A stretch of 64,000 nt of DNA from Paractinoplanes toevensis (lineage in GTDB: Bacteria; Actinomycetota; Actinomycetes; Mycobacteriales; Micromonosporaceae): assembly GCF_018332695.1 (NCBI RefSeq), contig NZ_BOQN01000022.1:62001-126000 (forward strand), given 5' to 3'. The first letter of the stretch is position 1, and each line of letters starts with the position of its first letter. The position numbers were made by a program, and so were the translations under genes. Under the pieces are notes generated by a model. The model had not been told where the DNA came from and did not search any database. It saw only the letters and a program-made list of their open reading frames with translations. Below, piece by piece: positions 1-9,037 of the stretch.

Positions 1-22
1 GCGACACGGAGAACACGCGAAG

Positions 23-1309
23 TCACGGCAGCGACTCCCTCGCCGTGTCCGGCCGATCGGGCAGCCAGGCATACAGGCGCAGCCCGCCTCGTTTCCCGTC
101 GGCACACTCGACCGCACCGCCCAAAGCCGTAAGCCTTTCGACGTCGTCGACCAGGGCGGCGCGCATCTGTTCCGCGGTCACCGGCGGCGACGGGTCCTCG
201 ATGAGGATCCGCACCCGGGTGTTGCCGTGGGTCACCCGCACCCGGATCTCCCCGGCGGCCGGCTGCGCGGCGAGCACCTCCAGAGCGGCCGCTGTCACCT
301 GGTACGCGGCCGACTCGACCGCCCACCCCGCCCGCGCGTGGAGATCGCCGGTGAGCCGGACCGGCCGGTCCAGGTCGGCCACCAGTTCCTCGAGTGCCGC
401 GGCCGGTCCCTGACCGCGCAGCACGGTGGGATAGACGCCGCGGGCGATGACCCGGAACCGATCGATCAACTGGTCCAACTCCGCGCGGGCCAGCCTGAGG
501 GCGGGCCCGGCGCCGTGACCGCCGAGGGTGGCCCGGGCCGCGGTCAGGTGCGTGCGCAGGGCGTCCAGACGTCCGGAGGTGGCGCGAGACAACTGGGTCA
601 GCAGCCGGCGCCGCTCCACCTCGCGCGCCCGGCCGAGCCGGCGCCGGAAATCATGCAACTCCCGCACCAGCCGGTCGGCCCGGCGTACGTGTTCGGTCAG
701 TTCATTGTTGAGAGTGGCCCTCCGCAGCAGCAGTGCGGTGCCGTGGGCGATGTCGTTCAGCAGCATTCGGTCCTGCGCCGTGACCGGTGACTCGGGCTTC
801 TCGATCGCCAGCACAGCACGCAGTTCGCCCGCGTCCAGCAGCGGTACGGCGTGTGCGATCCCCGGGCGGGACAGCAGCGCCGGCAGACTCGCCGTGCTCT
901 CCGGGCGGCCGGACCGACCGATGGGATACGAAGCGATGACGGCCGGCCGATCGCCGTCGGCCAGCCAGATGGTAGACCGCTGGGCCCCGGTGCCGTCGGC
1001 AAGAGCCTTGGCCAACCCGGGCAGGGCCTCGCGCAGCGACGGTGACCGCAGATGACGAACCGCCTCCGCCAACGCCGAATACGGGGTGACCACGCGGCGC
1101 CGGGTGATCCGCTCCGCAGCCGTGACGACGGCTTTACGCAGCCGGGTGAGCAGAACGGTCGCGCCGGCGATCACCGCGAACGGCAACACGAGAGCGACCG
1201 GGCGGCTCGCCCCGGCCCAGCCGGCCACCGCGGCGGTGGCCACCAGCAGAAGAAACGTCACGCCGGCCGGCAGAATCGTCCGCACGAGCCTGGTGACCGG
1301 ATCAGCCAA
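23..1309 (-). CDS. membrane-bound NarL-type sensor kinase-like protein lacking the phosphoacceptor His
   Basis: A 428-residue protein with two N-terminal membrane segments (about residues 10-55), a GAF-like sensor region (about 85-200), a coiled-coil dimerisation helix (about 205-265) and a histidine-kinase-like ATPase fold at the C-terminus. In HisKA_3 kinases the helix reads ERRRLARxLHDG; here it reads EVERRRLLTQLSRAT, so the phosphoacceptor His is replaced. The ATPase N-box Asn is also missing (AAALEVLAAQ) and no clear G-boxes are seen. It starts at TTG, and that start overlaps the stop of the response regulator, so it is the third, translationally coupled gene of an operon. I infer a sensor or pseudokinase partner rather than an active kinase. 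Confidence 0.75.
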   Translation of the reverse strand: MADPVTRLVRTILPAGVTFLLLVATAAVAGWAGASRPVALVLPFAVIAGATVLLTRLRKAVVTAAERITRRRVVTPYSALAEAVRHLRSPSLREALPGLAKALADGTGAQRSTIWLADGDRPAVIASYPIGRSGRPESTASLPALLSRPGIAHAVPLLDAGELRAVLAIEKPESPVTAQDRMLLNDIAHGTALLLRRATLNNELTEHVRRADRLVRELHDFRRRLGRAREVERRRLLTQLSRATSGRLDALRTHLTAARATLGGHGAGPALRLARAELDQLIDRFRVIARGVYPTVLRGQGPAAALEELVADLDRPVRLTGDLHARAGWAVESAAYQVTAAALEVLAAQPAAGEIRVRVTHGNTRVRILIEDPSPPVTAEQMRAALVDDVERLTALGGAVECADGKRGGLRLYAWLPDRPDTARESLP

Positions 1310-1967
1310 TTTCCTGTGCTGACCTCAGGAAAGTCAATACGGCCAGCACGCGTCGGTGTTGCTCGGCGGCGTCCGACGGCAGCCCGAGCTTCAGGAAGAT
1401 GCTGGAGATGTGTTTCTCGATGCTCTTGGCCGCCACGAACAGCAGATTGGCGATGCCCGCGTTGGAGCGGCCCTCGGACATCAGTCGCAGCACGTCCATC
1501 TCGCGTTCCGACAGGGTAGCCAGCATGTCGCGCCGGCTGCTGCTCGGCCGTTCGACCAGCCGCTGAGCCAGCACCGGCTCGATGACGATCTCGCCGTCGC
1601 GAATGCGGGTGAGGGTGTCGCTGAGAACTTCGACGCTGCCCACCTTCTCCTTCAAGCGGTACCCGATCGCCTCGGTGCCGATGTGCAGCACGCGCAGCAG
1701 ATAGTGGGTCTCGGCATAGTGTGAGAGAAACAGCAGGCCCAGTTCCGGGTGATCGGCCCGCAGCCGCTCGGCTGTGGACAGGCCACCGTCGGGTTCGGGC
1801 GGCATCTTGATGTCGAGAATGGCCACGTCGGCCGGCTCGGTCGTCAGCAGCTCGACCAGGGTGTCTCCGTCCGCGGTGCAGCCGACGACCTCATGCCCGG
1901 CCGCCTCGAGCAGCAACACCAGGCCATTGCGGAACAACGCCCCGTCGTCCGCCAGCGCTACTCGCAC
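1302..1967 (-). CDS. NarL/FixJ-family response regulator
   Basis: A 221-residue two-domain response regulator. The receiver domain (1-120) has the acidic pocket (LADD), the phosphoacceptor Asp in ILDIKMPP and the conserved Lys in GYRLKEK. The C-terminal LuxR-type helix-turn-helix (about 148-210) has LSEREMDVLRLMSEGRSNAGIA and a KSIEKHISSIF recognition helix. I place the start at GTG 1967 (VRVALADD): it sits behind GTGAGG and overlaps the end of the upstream kinase by 10 bases, while an upstream in-frame extension is Arg-rich and unlike the family. It is the middle gene of a kinase, regulator, kinase-like operon. Its targets are unknown. Confidence 0.85.
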   Translation of the reverse strand: MRVALADDGALFRNGLVLLLEAAGHEVVGCTADGDTLVELLTTEPADVAILDIKMPPEPDGGLSTAERLRADHPELGLLFLSHYAETHYLLRVLHIGTEAIGYRLKEKVGSVEVLSDTLTRIRDGEIVIEPVLAQRLVERPSSSRRDMLATLSEREMDVLRLMSEGRSNAGIANLLFVAAKSIEKHISSIFLKLGLPSDAAEQHRRVLAVLTFLRSAQEIG

Positions 1968-2548
1968 GGAATCCTCACTTTGATTGTTCCGATCAGGCCG
2001 CCGCGGACCTCGGCCACACCGCCTACCCATTGGACTCGGTCGCGGACGGCGCCGATCTGGCCAGTATCGACATTGCCGACGTCCAGCGCCAACCCGTCGG
2101 CGTCCCGGCGGATGACGACGTCCACCGTTCGAGTGGCGGGCTGCAGCGCGGCGAGAACCGCGAGAACGGCGAAATAGGCCACTCCCTCCACCGCCGGGTC
2201 GAAGCGGCCGCCGTCGGCGTCGACCCGTAGCGAGGCGTTGCTCGCCAGCTCGCGCAGGGCCGGTCCGAGACCGGCTTCATGCAGCAGCGGCGGATAGATC
2301 CGATCGGCGACCGCGCGCAGTTCCTGCTGGATGAGGTGCAGCTGGTTCTGCAGTTCTTCGATGTCGTGCGGCAGACCGCCGACGTCACAGCGCGCTTTCT
2401 GGGCGAGCAGACCGAGGCGCAGCGCCAGGGCCGCGATCCGCAGGGCCGGGCCGTCGTGCAGCTGACGCTCGAGATCACGGCGCCGACTCCAGTGCTCGTC
2501 CGCCCGGCGCCGGGCGGAGTGAGCGGCGTTGTACGTGTCGAGCGTCAT
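1958..2548 (-). CDS. small soluble HisKA_3-type sensor kinase with degenerate ATPase domain
   Basis: A 196-residue cytosolic protein, first gene of the operon. The dimerisation helix carries a normal phosphoacceptor motif, DLERQLHDGPALRIAAL, followed by a second helix ending VADRIYPPLL, as in NarX/DesK-type kinases. The C-terminal part keeps the length of a HATPase_c fold, but the N-box Asn is replaced (FAVLAVLAALQ) and the DxGxG box reads VGNVDTGQIG, so ATP binding is doubtful. No membrane segment or input domain is visible. GGAG lies about 10 bases before the ATG. It may serve as a His-phosphotransfer partner. Family certain, activity uncertain. Confidence 0.7.
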   Translation of the reverse strand: MTLDTYNAAHSARRRADEHWSRRRDLERQLHDGPALRIAALALRLGLLAQKARCDVGGLPHDIEELQNQLHLIQQELRAVADRIYPPLLHEAGLGPALRELASNASLRVDADGGRFDPAVEGVAYFAVLAVLAALQPATRTVDVVIRRDADGLALDVGNVDTGQIGAVRDRVQWVGGVAEVRGGLIGTIKVRIPCE

Positions 2549-2628
2549 GACGTCATTCTCCGGTGGTAGGCCGTTGTCGTCAGTGGGGCCAGCCCTACCA
2601 GTGGGAAGGTTCCTTGGGGAGGAAGGCT

Positions 2629-4194
2629 GTGGGCTACGACCTCGGCGTCGATCTGGGTACCACCTTCGTGGCGGCCGCGATCGCGCGCGGCGGCCACGTG
2701 GAGATGTGCGCGCTGAGTAACCGAGCGGCGGTCGCTCCAGCGGTCGTGTGCCTGGACCACGACTCGAAGCTGATCTTCGGCGAGGCCGCCGAGCGGCGCG
2801 CGCTGAGCGATCCCAGCCGGGTCGAGCGCTGGTTCAAGCGGCGACTGGGTGATCCGACCCCGGTGGTCCTCGGCGGGGTCGCGCACCAGGTGACCGAGCT
2901 GATGGCCGAGCAGTTGCGCGACGTGCTCGACACCGTCACCAGGGAGGAGGGCGGGCCACCGGACCGGGTCGCGCTGACCCACCCGGCCGGCTGGGGCCCG
3001 TACCGGCGGGAGCTCTTCGAGGAGATCCCACGGCTGGCCGGCCTGCGCGACTACGTGGTGCTGACCGAACCGGAGGCCGCCGCCACCTACTACGGTGCGA
3101 ACCACCCCCTGGCCGACGGCGGCACCTTCGCGGTGTACGACCTGGGCGGCGGCACCTTCGACGCCACCGTGCTGCACAAGCGCAACGGCGTGGTCGAGGT
3201 GGTGGGCGAGCCGGAGGGGATCGAACGCCTGGGCGGAACCGACTTCGACGAAGCGATCATCCAGTGGATCAACCACCGGCACGGCGGAGCGCTGGCCGAG
3301 CTCGACCTGTTCGAACCCGAGTCGGTGGCGGCCCTGGCAAGGTTGCGGCAGGAGTGCGTCCGGGCCAAGGAAACGCTGTCGGTCGACACCGAGACGAGCA
3401 TTCCCGTCCGGCTGTTCAACCGTCAGTTCTTCGCCCAGCTCTCCCGCCACACCCTGGAGTCCATGATCCGTGCCCCGATCGAGTCGACGATCGGCGCCCT
3501 GGTCCGCGCGGTGCACACGGCCCGGGTAGAGGTGGACGAACTCTCTGCGATCCTGCTGGTCGGCGGCTCGTCCCGCATCCCGCTGATCGGGCAGATGATC
3601 ACCGAGGAGTCAGGCCGCCCGGTCCTGACCGACGCCCACCCGAAATACGCGGTGGCACTAGGCGCGGCAGCGGTAGCGGCGACAGGTGTTCGGCCGGCCA
3701 TCGCCGCCGGTGGTGTCCTGGTCGCGAGCGCTGGCTCGGAGAAAGCCGCAGCCACGCCGACCGGGCACGCACGACCGCAGTCGCCGGCCCTTCGAGGCGT
3801 CTCCCGCCCGGCACCCCCCGGTCGGATCTCCGAGAAAGCCCCACCCCCGCGCCGAGGTGGCCGATGGAAAATGGCAGCGGCCGTCCTGGCCCTCCTGGTC
3901 CTGGTCGGCGTCCTGGCCCTACTACTGACCGGATACGCCACCCGGCAGACACCGGCGAAGAACAGCCAGAGGTCCGCGGCAGCCACCGTCCCTCGATTCG
4001 GACGTCGCTGTCGCGGTATCGGCCGGCATCGTGCTCGGCGCTCGACTGGATTTCAGACGTTGGCCTTGGGAACGAAGCGGCACCGCCAGCCCTCGCCCGG
4101 CTCGAACGACCGGACGATTGAGTGCCCGTCCGTCTGGGCGTGCCGCCTTCGGCACATCCGCAACAAGCGCTCCAGCCCGCGGCTCCCCCGGTAG
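2629..4194 (+). CDS. Hsp70/DnaK-like ATPase with C-terminal membrane anchor, tail probably not native
   Basis: The Hsp70 nucleotide-binding domain fills residues 1-350: phosphate loop 1 DLGVDLGTTFVAAAI, phosphate loop 2 VYDLGGGTFDATVL, adenosine motif LLVGGSSRIPLI. No substrate-binding domain follows; instead a Pro/Arg-rich linker leads to one membrane helix (KMAAAVLALLVLVGVLALLL). Start GTG 2629 is chosen because GGGGAGGAAGG lies just upstream. Membrane-anchored Hsp70-like ATPases are common in Micromonosporaceae, with unknown roles. After the membrane helix the remaining residues are Arg/Ser-rich and overlap an antisense zinc-finger gene remnant, so the original extracytoplasmic domain appears to have been lost and replaced by read-through sequence. 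Confidence 0.75.
   Translation: MGYDLGVDLGTTFVAAAIARGGHVEMCALSNRAAVAPAVVCLDHDSKLIFGEAAERRALSDPSRVERWFKRRLGDPTPVVLGGVAHQVTELMAEQLRDVLDTVTREEGGPPDRVALTHPAGWGPYRRELFEEIPRLAGLRDYVVLTEPEAAATYYGANHPLADGGTFAVYDLGGGTFDATVLHKRNGVVEVVGEPEGIERLGGTDFDEAIIQWINHRHGGALAELDLFEPESVAALARLRQECVRAKETLSVDTETSIPVRLFNRQFFAQLSRHTLESMIRAPIESTIGALVRAVHTARVEVDELSAILLVGGSSRIPLIGQMITEESGRPVLTDAHPKYAVALGAAAVAATGVRPAIAAGGVLVASAGSEKAAATPTGHARPQSPALRGVSRPAPPGRISEKAPPPRRGGRWKMAAAVLALLVLVGVLALLLTGYATRQTPAKNSQRSAAATVPRFGRRCRGIGRHRARRSTGFQTLALGTKRHRQPSPGSNDRTIECPSVWACRLRHIRNKRSSPRLPR
4053..4190 (-). pseudogene. remnant of a UBP-type zinc-finger protein (C-terminal end)
   Basis: On the minus strand one frame reads RHAQTDGHSIVRSFEPGEGW then RCRFVPKANV and a stop at 4053. 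The pattern H-x-x-T-x-G-H-x-I-V-R-S-x-E-P-G-E-x-W is the typical end of small actinobacterial UBP-type zinc-finger proteins. No start or N-terminal Cys/His cluster is present. It lies opposite the odd tail of the Hsp70-like gene, which suggests a deletion that joined the two genes. Confidence 0.45.
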
Positions 4195-4266
4195 CGGTCT
4201 GGACCTCGGCCTCGCGGTGGCTGTCACGCTGAAGCCCCGTCGCCGTTGGTGGACGGGCCGGCGAGT

Positions 4267-5310
4267 TCAGGTCATGGTTGTCGTCGCGGTACGTTCTGGG
4301 ATGACTCGTGGGCCGGTGGCGGCGTTGAGTGTTTGGGACGGTGACACGCCGAACCGCGCACGGTAGGCGCCCGCGAAACGCCCGAGATGACGGAATCCCC
4401 AGCGGTGTGCGACGTCTACCACCGTCACCTGGTCGGGGTCCGCCTGCCGAAGCTCCTCGTGGGCGCGGTCAAGGCGGACTTGACGCAGGTACGCGGTCGG
4501 CGAAATGCCGACGTATCGCTGGAAGCCGGCCTGCAGTGACCGTTCGCTGACGCGGGTGATGTCGGCGAGTTTGGCGATGGTGATCGGCTGCTCGGGCTGG
4601 CTGTGCAGGACGTCGATCGCCTGTCGTATCGCGCGGGGTGCCGGGTAGGGCCCGCCGGTCGTGGTCAACCGGTCTCGATAAGGGTGGTCGCTGGCCAGCA
4701 GCAGGCCGCGCAGAAGCATCTCCTGAACGGGCTCGGCGAGCAGCGGGTTCTGCGCCAGGCCGCGGTTCTCGTCGAGAGCGTCCGCGGCGAACACCCGGAC
4801 CATGTTGGTCCAGGTGCGGCCCGGCCCCTGGGACAGGTCCAGCCGGCGGCCGAGCGGAATCGGGGAGCCGACGGGGGTGTCGAGCATGCGGGCCAGCTGC
4901 GTCTCGAGGGCTTCGCGGTCGATCTTGACAGCTAATAATCGGCAGTCACCGGTCAACCGGTGCAGAACCGTGTCGCCGGCCGGCTGGAACACCGCTGCGC
5001 TGGTGGCGGTGGCCACCCGGGGTTCGTCCCGGCCCTGCTGCCAATCGAGCCGGCCGGACAGGAGCACGTCGACGTGGTACGCGCCCAGCTCGGACAGCCT
5101 CAGTTTGAGGTCCGTGCCGAAGCGCATGTCACCGATGGTGACCGGGCCGATCTGGGTGACCCGGAGCTCGGTGTCAAGGCTCCTGGACGGTTCCAGCATG
5201 TCGATGAAATTGGAGTAGAAGTGCCGGGCGAGCACCAACCGCGTCTCATCCAGGTCGGCGCTGCGCAGTGTGACCGCCCGGTCCCCTCCATCACTATCAT
5301 TCCGGGGCAA
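4267..5310 (-). CDS. AraC-family transcriptional regulator
   Basis: A 347-residue protein with an N-terminal AraC-binding-like/cupin region (about 20-200) and a C-terminal double helix-turn-helix (about 235-330): ITIAKLADITRVSERSLQAG followed by FQRYVGISPTAYLRQVRLDRAHEEL and the second helix pair VVDVAHRWGFRHLGRFAGAYRARFGVSP. Full length for the family. It is divergent from the chemoreceptor gene at 5544, so the roughly 230-base space between them may hold shared control sites. Effector unknown. Confidence 0.85.
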   Translation of the reverse strand: MPRNDSDGGDRAVTLRSADLDETRLVLARHFYSNFIDMLEPSRSLDTELRVTQIGPVTIGDMRFGTDLKLRLSELGAYHVDVLLSGRLDWQQGRDEPRVATATSAAVFQPAGDTVLHRLTGDCRLLAVKIDREALETQLARMLDTPVGSPIPLGRRLDLSQGPGRTWTNMVRVFAADALDENRGLAQNPLLAEPVQEMLLRGLLLASDHPYRDRLTTTGGPYPAPRAIRQAIDVLHSQPEQPITIAKLADITRVSERSLQAGFQRYVGISPTAYLRQVRLDRAHEELRQADPDQVTVVDVAHRWGFRHLGRFAGAYRARFGVSPSQTLNAATGPRVIPERTATTTMT

Positions 5311-5543
5311 ATGCCATCACCTCACCCTCACTCTAATCGGTACCAGGAGGGGTGGTCTCCTTCCCCGCGGGTGTGGCTGCCAGCTCGGCTATCCGGATAC
5401 CGAAGGCCCGATCCGTCCCCCGCAGTGAACTGTTTCCCAAGCTGGGGTTAGCTCCGTCATCTTCTACGGCGCGCTCGCATAGTCAGGGCAGTAAGCGGAT
5501 GCCCGCCGGGCAGAACGAACTTTTCGTTCGAAAGAAGGACTGT

Positions 5544-7199
5544 ATGGCCACCATGACCCTCTCTGCAGACACACGCACAGGCACAGGGATCGGGACTGGC
5601 ACCGGGCCTCGGCGACCGTCCTTCGCTGATCTGAGCGTCAGCGTGAAAGTCCTCGCCGCGGTCGGAACCGCTGCCCTGGTCGCGTTGATCGTGGGGATTC
5701 TGGGACTGCTGTCATTACGTGACGCCAGCAACGCGGCTCAGCTGATTTCCCGTAGCAACGTCGCGAGCATCAAAGCAGTCGGGCAGCTGAAGGCCGTCAT
5801 ATTGCAGGTCCGAGTGGACACTGCGAACCAGGCGTTGTCGGTCGATGAGGCATCGAGGACGAAGTTCGCCGACTCCTTCACGGCCGACCTGCAGGCGTAC
5901 ACGACGGCGATGGCCGCCTACCGGGCCAGCAACCCGGCGTCGGACGCCGCCCTGATCGACCAGATGCAGACCGACTGGGACACCTACGCCGACATCGCCA
6001 CCAACAAGCTGATCCCGGCCGGGAACCGCAGTGCCCTGGTCGAGTGGGCGAAGATCCGCGACAGCGAGGCGCTGCCCATCCTGAAGAAGTTGTTCGAAGC
6101 CCTGGCCACCATGGACGGCCTGGAGACCGCGGACGCCGCGAAGAACGCCGCCGCCGCGAAGTCAGGTTATGAGTCCAGCCGGACCACCTCGATCATCACC
6201 CTGACCGTCGGCCTCGTTCTCGCGCTGGCGATCGGTGTCATCGTTGCCCGTAAGATCGTGCAGTCGCTGACCAAAGTCACCTACGTGTGCGACGGACTCG
6301 CCGACGGCGACCTGACCCGCCACACCGGCCTCGACACCCGCGACGAACCCGGCCGGATGGCCCGTGCCCTGGACACTGCTCTCGGGCGGCTACGCCAGAC
6401 GATCACCACCATCGAGGGATCCGCTACCTCACTGGCCGGCGCATCCGAGCAGATGAGCAGCACCGCGGCGAACATCGCCGCCTCGGCGGAGCAAACCTCG
6501 GCGCAGGCCCTCGCGGTCTCCGCTGCCGCGGAAGAGGTTTCCCGCAGCGTCGAAACGGTGTCCTCCGGTAGCGAGGAGATGGGGGCGTCGATCCGGGAGA
6601 TCTCCCAGAACGCCGCCGAAGCCGCCCGGGTCGCCTCCGAAGCCGTCACCATCACCGCCAACACCTCAGCCACCATGAACAAACTCGGCGAATCCTCCGC
6701 CGAGATCGGCAACGTCATCAAAGTCATCACCGCGATCGCCGAGCAGACCAACCTCCTCGCCCTGAACGCCACCATCGAAGCGGCTCGCGCCGGGGAAATG
6801 GGTAAAGGCTTCGCCGTGGTCGCCTCCGAGGTCAAGGATCTGGCCCAGGAGACCGCCCGAGCCACCGAGGACATCTCCCGCCGTGTCCAAGCCATCCAGG
6901 CCGACACCAGCGGCGCGGTCACCGCGATCGACGAGATCTCCACGGTGATCGAGCGGATCAGCGAGTTCCAGACCACCATCGCCTCAGCCGTGGAGGAACA
7001 GACCGCCACCACCGCGGAGATGAACCGCAGCGTCAGCGAAGCAGCCGGCGGTGCCGGGGAGATCGCGCAGAACATCACCGGCGTCGCCGAAGCCGCCCGG
7101 ATGACCAGCCAGGGCGTCACCGAAACCCAGCAGGCCACCACCGAACTCGCCCGCATGTCCACCGAACTCAGCAGCCTGGTCGCCGCCTTCCGCGTCTGA
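5544..7199 (+). CDS. methyl-accepting chemotaxis protein
   Basis: A 551-residue transmembrane chemoreceptor. Order: cytoplasmic start, TM1 (about 35-55), four-helix-bundle ligand domain (about 60-205), TM2 ([19 protein letters not shown]), HAMP, then a long signalling coiled coil with the highly conserved tip [19 protein letters not shown] and [15 protein letters not shown]. It signals to CheA/CheW, which are not in this window. Start ATG 5544 is preferred over upstream in-frame codons because AAGAAGGA sits 6 bases before it and a short polar N-terminus is usual. Compatible with the motile spores of Actinoplanes. Ligand not predictable. Confidence 0.92.
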   Translation: MATMTLSADTRTGTGIGTGTGPRRPSFADLSVSVKVLAAVGTAALVALIVGILGLLSLRDASNAAQLISRSNVASIKAVGQLKAVILQVRVDTANQALSVDEASRTKFADSFTADLQAYTTAMAAYRASNPASDAALIDQMQTDWDTYADIATNKLIPAGNRSALVEWAKIRDSEALPILKKLFEALATMDGLETADAAKNAAAAKSGYESSRTTSIITLTVGLVLALAIGVIVARKIVQSLTKVTYVCDGLADGDLTRHTGLDTRDEPGRMARALDTALGRLRQTITTIEGSATSLAGASEQMSSTAANIAASAEQTSAQALAVSAAAEEVSRSVETVSSGSEEMGASIREISQNAAEAARVASEAVTITANTSATMNKLGESSAEIGNVIKVITAIAEQTNLLALNATIEAARAGEMGKGFAVVASEVKDLAQETARATEDISRRVQAIQADTSGAVTAIDEISTVIERISEFQTTIASAVEEQTATTAEMNRSVSEAAGGAGEIAQNITGVAEAARMTSQGVTETQQATTELARMSTELSSLVAAFRV

Positions 7200-7731
7200 C
7201 CACTACCGGGTGGCCCGGGAACCTCACCCCCAGGCCAGGTAGCGACCGCCGCAGCCGGCTACTCGCGACTGGACTGGGCCTCGATCCGCCATTGGACAGC
7301 GGCAGAATATCCGGATGGCTGTCGTCATCGCCGGACCTGTCTTTCATGCCCGGTCGGCGATGAGTGCCCGCGGGGTGTAGAGGCCTTGGCGGAGTGCTCG
7401 CAGCGTGGCTGCGATACGGGTGGGGACACCACGACGATCCCGCGTAGGTGGCCCGGAGGAGGTCCGCCACCGCTGAGCACGGCAATCCGCCGCACGCTGT
7501 CGGGGCCGTCGGCCGCGGGCAGGGGAACGTGACGAAGTCGTGGCGCGCGGCCAGTGTGCCGACGCCACGGTGAGCACCGCCGAACCGCAAGTCAGCAGTG
7601 GGTGTCCCGGCATCCAGGGGGACGCGCCTCAGCAGGCGTGGCACATACGGCCGAAGCGAGAGCCTGGACCGCGGCCAGGGTCCGCGAGACCGTTCCGAGT
7701 TCGGCCAGGAAGATCCACGGCCGGCGTCAAG
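7200..7731. other. intergenic stretch without a supported gene
   Basis: No convincing gene. A minus-strand open frame covers most of it, but its second half is low-complexity Pro/Arg/His and I recognise no domain; the first half (around 7520-7640) has somewhat protein-like composition and could be a decayed gene end. Confidence 0.4.
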
Positions 7732-8223
7732 TCACCCATCCCGTTTCGGGGCTTGGGCGGTTTCTTCACGCTCTGGACTTGTCTTCAGGGCGACGGTGAC
7801 GGTTGTTCCATGGTCGGCAGTAATGTCGACGTGGTCCGAGATCTGGCGCACTATCCACAGCCCACGCCCACCCGGTGTGGACAGCGGCACCGGGCGCAGG
7901 CCGGCATCATCCGGCTGGGCCATGCCGGGACCGTCATCGGTGACCTGCAGGTGCACTGCCCCGTCGCTGCGCCACATTTGCAGCCGGCCGGTTCCGCCGC
8001 CGTGCCGGATGGCGTTGGTGGCCAGTCCGGTGGCGATCAGCGTAATCGCGTTGAGGCGCCCGTCGGGCAACCCGAGCTGGGCGGCATGGGCAGCCACCGC
8101 GGCGCGTAACGCGTACAGGCCCTGCCGGTCGAAATCCTGGGCCAGGGTGACTTCATATGGGGGCTGCGCCGGTACGCCGCTGTGCGGCGACCGGGTTTCC
8201 TCCGCGCCTCGCTCTGAAGTCAT
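7732..8223 (-). CDS. RsbW-like anti-sigma factor / serine kinase (HATPase_c_2)
   Basis: A 163-residue GHKL-ATPase protein. N-box AITLIATGLATNAIRHGGG (Asn kept), G1 box VTDDGPGM, G2 box GGRGLWIVRQISD. This is the layout of the RsbW/SpoIIAB kinases that bind sigma factors and phosphorylate STAS antagonists. Its ATG overlaps the stop of the upstream STAS gene by four bases (ATGA), the usual antagonist-then-kinase order. No sigma factor gene is adjacent. Role in partner switching is inferred from family and neighbour. Confidence 0.85.
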   Translation of the reverse strand: MTSERGAEETRSPHSGVPAQPPYEVTLAQDFDRQGLYALRAAVAAHAAQLGLPDGRLNAITLIATGLATNAIRHGGGTGRLQMWRSDGAVHLQVTDDGPGMAQPDDAGLRPVPLSTPGGRGLWIVRQISDHVDITADHGTTVTVALKTSPEREETAQAPKRDG

Positions 8224-8527
8224 CGGGTCGTCTGTACCCGTAGTTGGTCCGCCTCATCCGCGCCGACGAGCCGCAGCGTTTCGGCTACCGTCCCCGTGCA
8301 GGTGATGATCATGTGCCGATTGGCGGGCAGACTGAGTGCCGCTTTGGCGACGGTGGTCGCCGCGGTGATGTGGAGGAACCGGAGTTTGCTCAGGTTTACG
8401 TGAATGTCGGTGTCGAGGCGCAACGCTTCGCCCAGCGCCTGCTGCAACGGTTCCAGCCGGGTGTAGTCCAGTTCCCCGGCGACGCGGATGCCCGGCGGGC
8501 GATGCCGTCATCGTACCTGACCTGCAC
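8220..8527 (-). pseudogene. STAS-domain anti-sigma antagonist, reading frame broken near the N-terminus
   Basis: The downstream frame reads GIRVAGELDYTRLEPLQQAL, then IHVNLSKLRFLHITAATTV and RHMIITCTGTVAETLRLVGA: the beta-alpha STAS fold of SpoIIAA/RsbV-like proteins. This frame has no credible start: just upstream it meets a stop. The expected N-terminus (VQVRYDDGIAR, from GTG 8527) is in another frame; the two join if one base is restored in the CGCCGGG run at about 8491-8497. Either a true frameshift or a sequencing error. A short internal start at TTG 8447 would delete the first strands of the fold. Confidence 0.65.
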
Positions 8528-8637
8528 ATTTGCCAACTCGCTTGCCTCAGCGTCGCTCTCTCAGCGATCCATCCGACCGGGCAGGTCCCGCATCCGCCAT
8601 CGTCGGATGCGGCCCACCAGCCAGCACCGGCTTCGAC

Positions 8638-8948
8638 TCAGCCGATAACCTCCAGCAGCCCGTCGGCATGGCAGTCGACAGTCGGCGGGCACCAGCACGC
8701 CAATGCACGCCGGGCAATTTCTTGCGGGCCAGCTCGATCAACTCGGGCTGCTCGTGCAGCCACTGACGGTAGAGGCGCAACGCCTCCGTCCGGCCGTACA
8801 CGCGGGCGCTATAGAGGTTGGCCCACGGCGATCGCCGCAGCCCGAAGCCCTGCCGCCCCACACAGACTGCCCCCGGCGGGATCACCGGATGGTACAGATC
8901 ACCGGACACCCGCACGCGCGCCGAGCGTGGGGCGGGATTCGAACTCAC
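8638..8948 (-). pseudogene. DUF4326 family protein with a frameshift in the C-terminal third
   Basis: Starts at GTG 8948. The first frame gives SGDLYHPVIPPGAVCVGRQG and FGLRRSPWANLYSARVYGRT, typical of the small DUF4326 family of unknown function. Near 8703-8710 the family pattern switches frame: the adjacent frame reads ALACWCPPTVDCHADGLLEV then a stop at 8638, which is the expected Cys-rich end (LACWCP...CHAD). One restored base near GTGCA reconnects the two parts. Without it the protein runs on into unrelated sequence to 8547. It is the second broken frame within 250 bases. Confidence 0.65.
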
Positions 8949-9037
8949 GGCAGCACGCTACGACCCACGCTGAGTTGTAGAGGTGCCGCCGTCGACCTAC
9001 CGAAGCACTACCAGTCTCGACTAGCGCCAAGCTGATC

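Noticed and set aside
8925..8998. tRNA-like T-loop (GAGTTCGAATCCC on the minus strand) with flanking AGCGTGG/CCACGCT pairing
   Set aside because: The interval between the paired arms is under 50 bases with no D-arm or anticodon arm, and the T-loop-like bases are the start codons of the DUF4326 gene.
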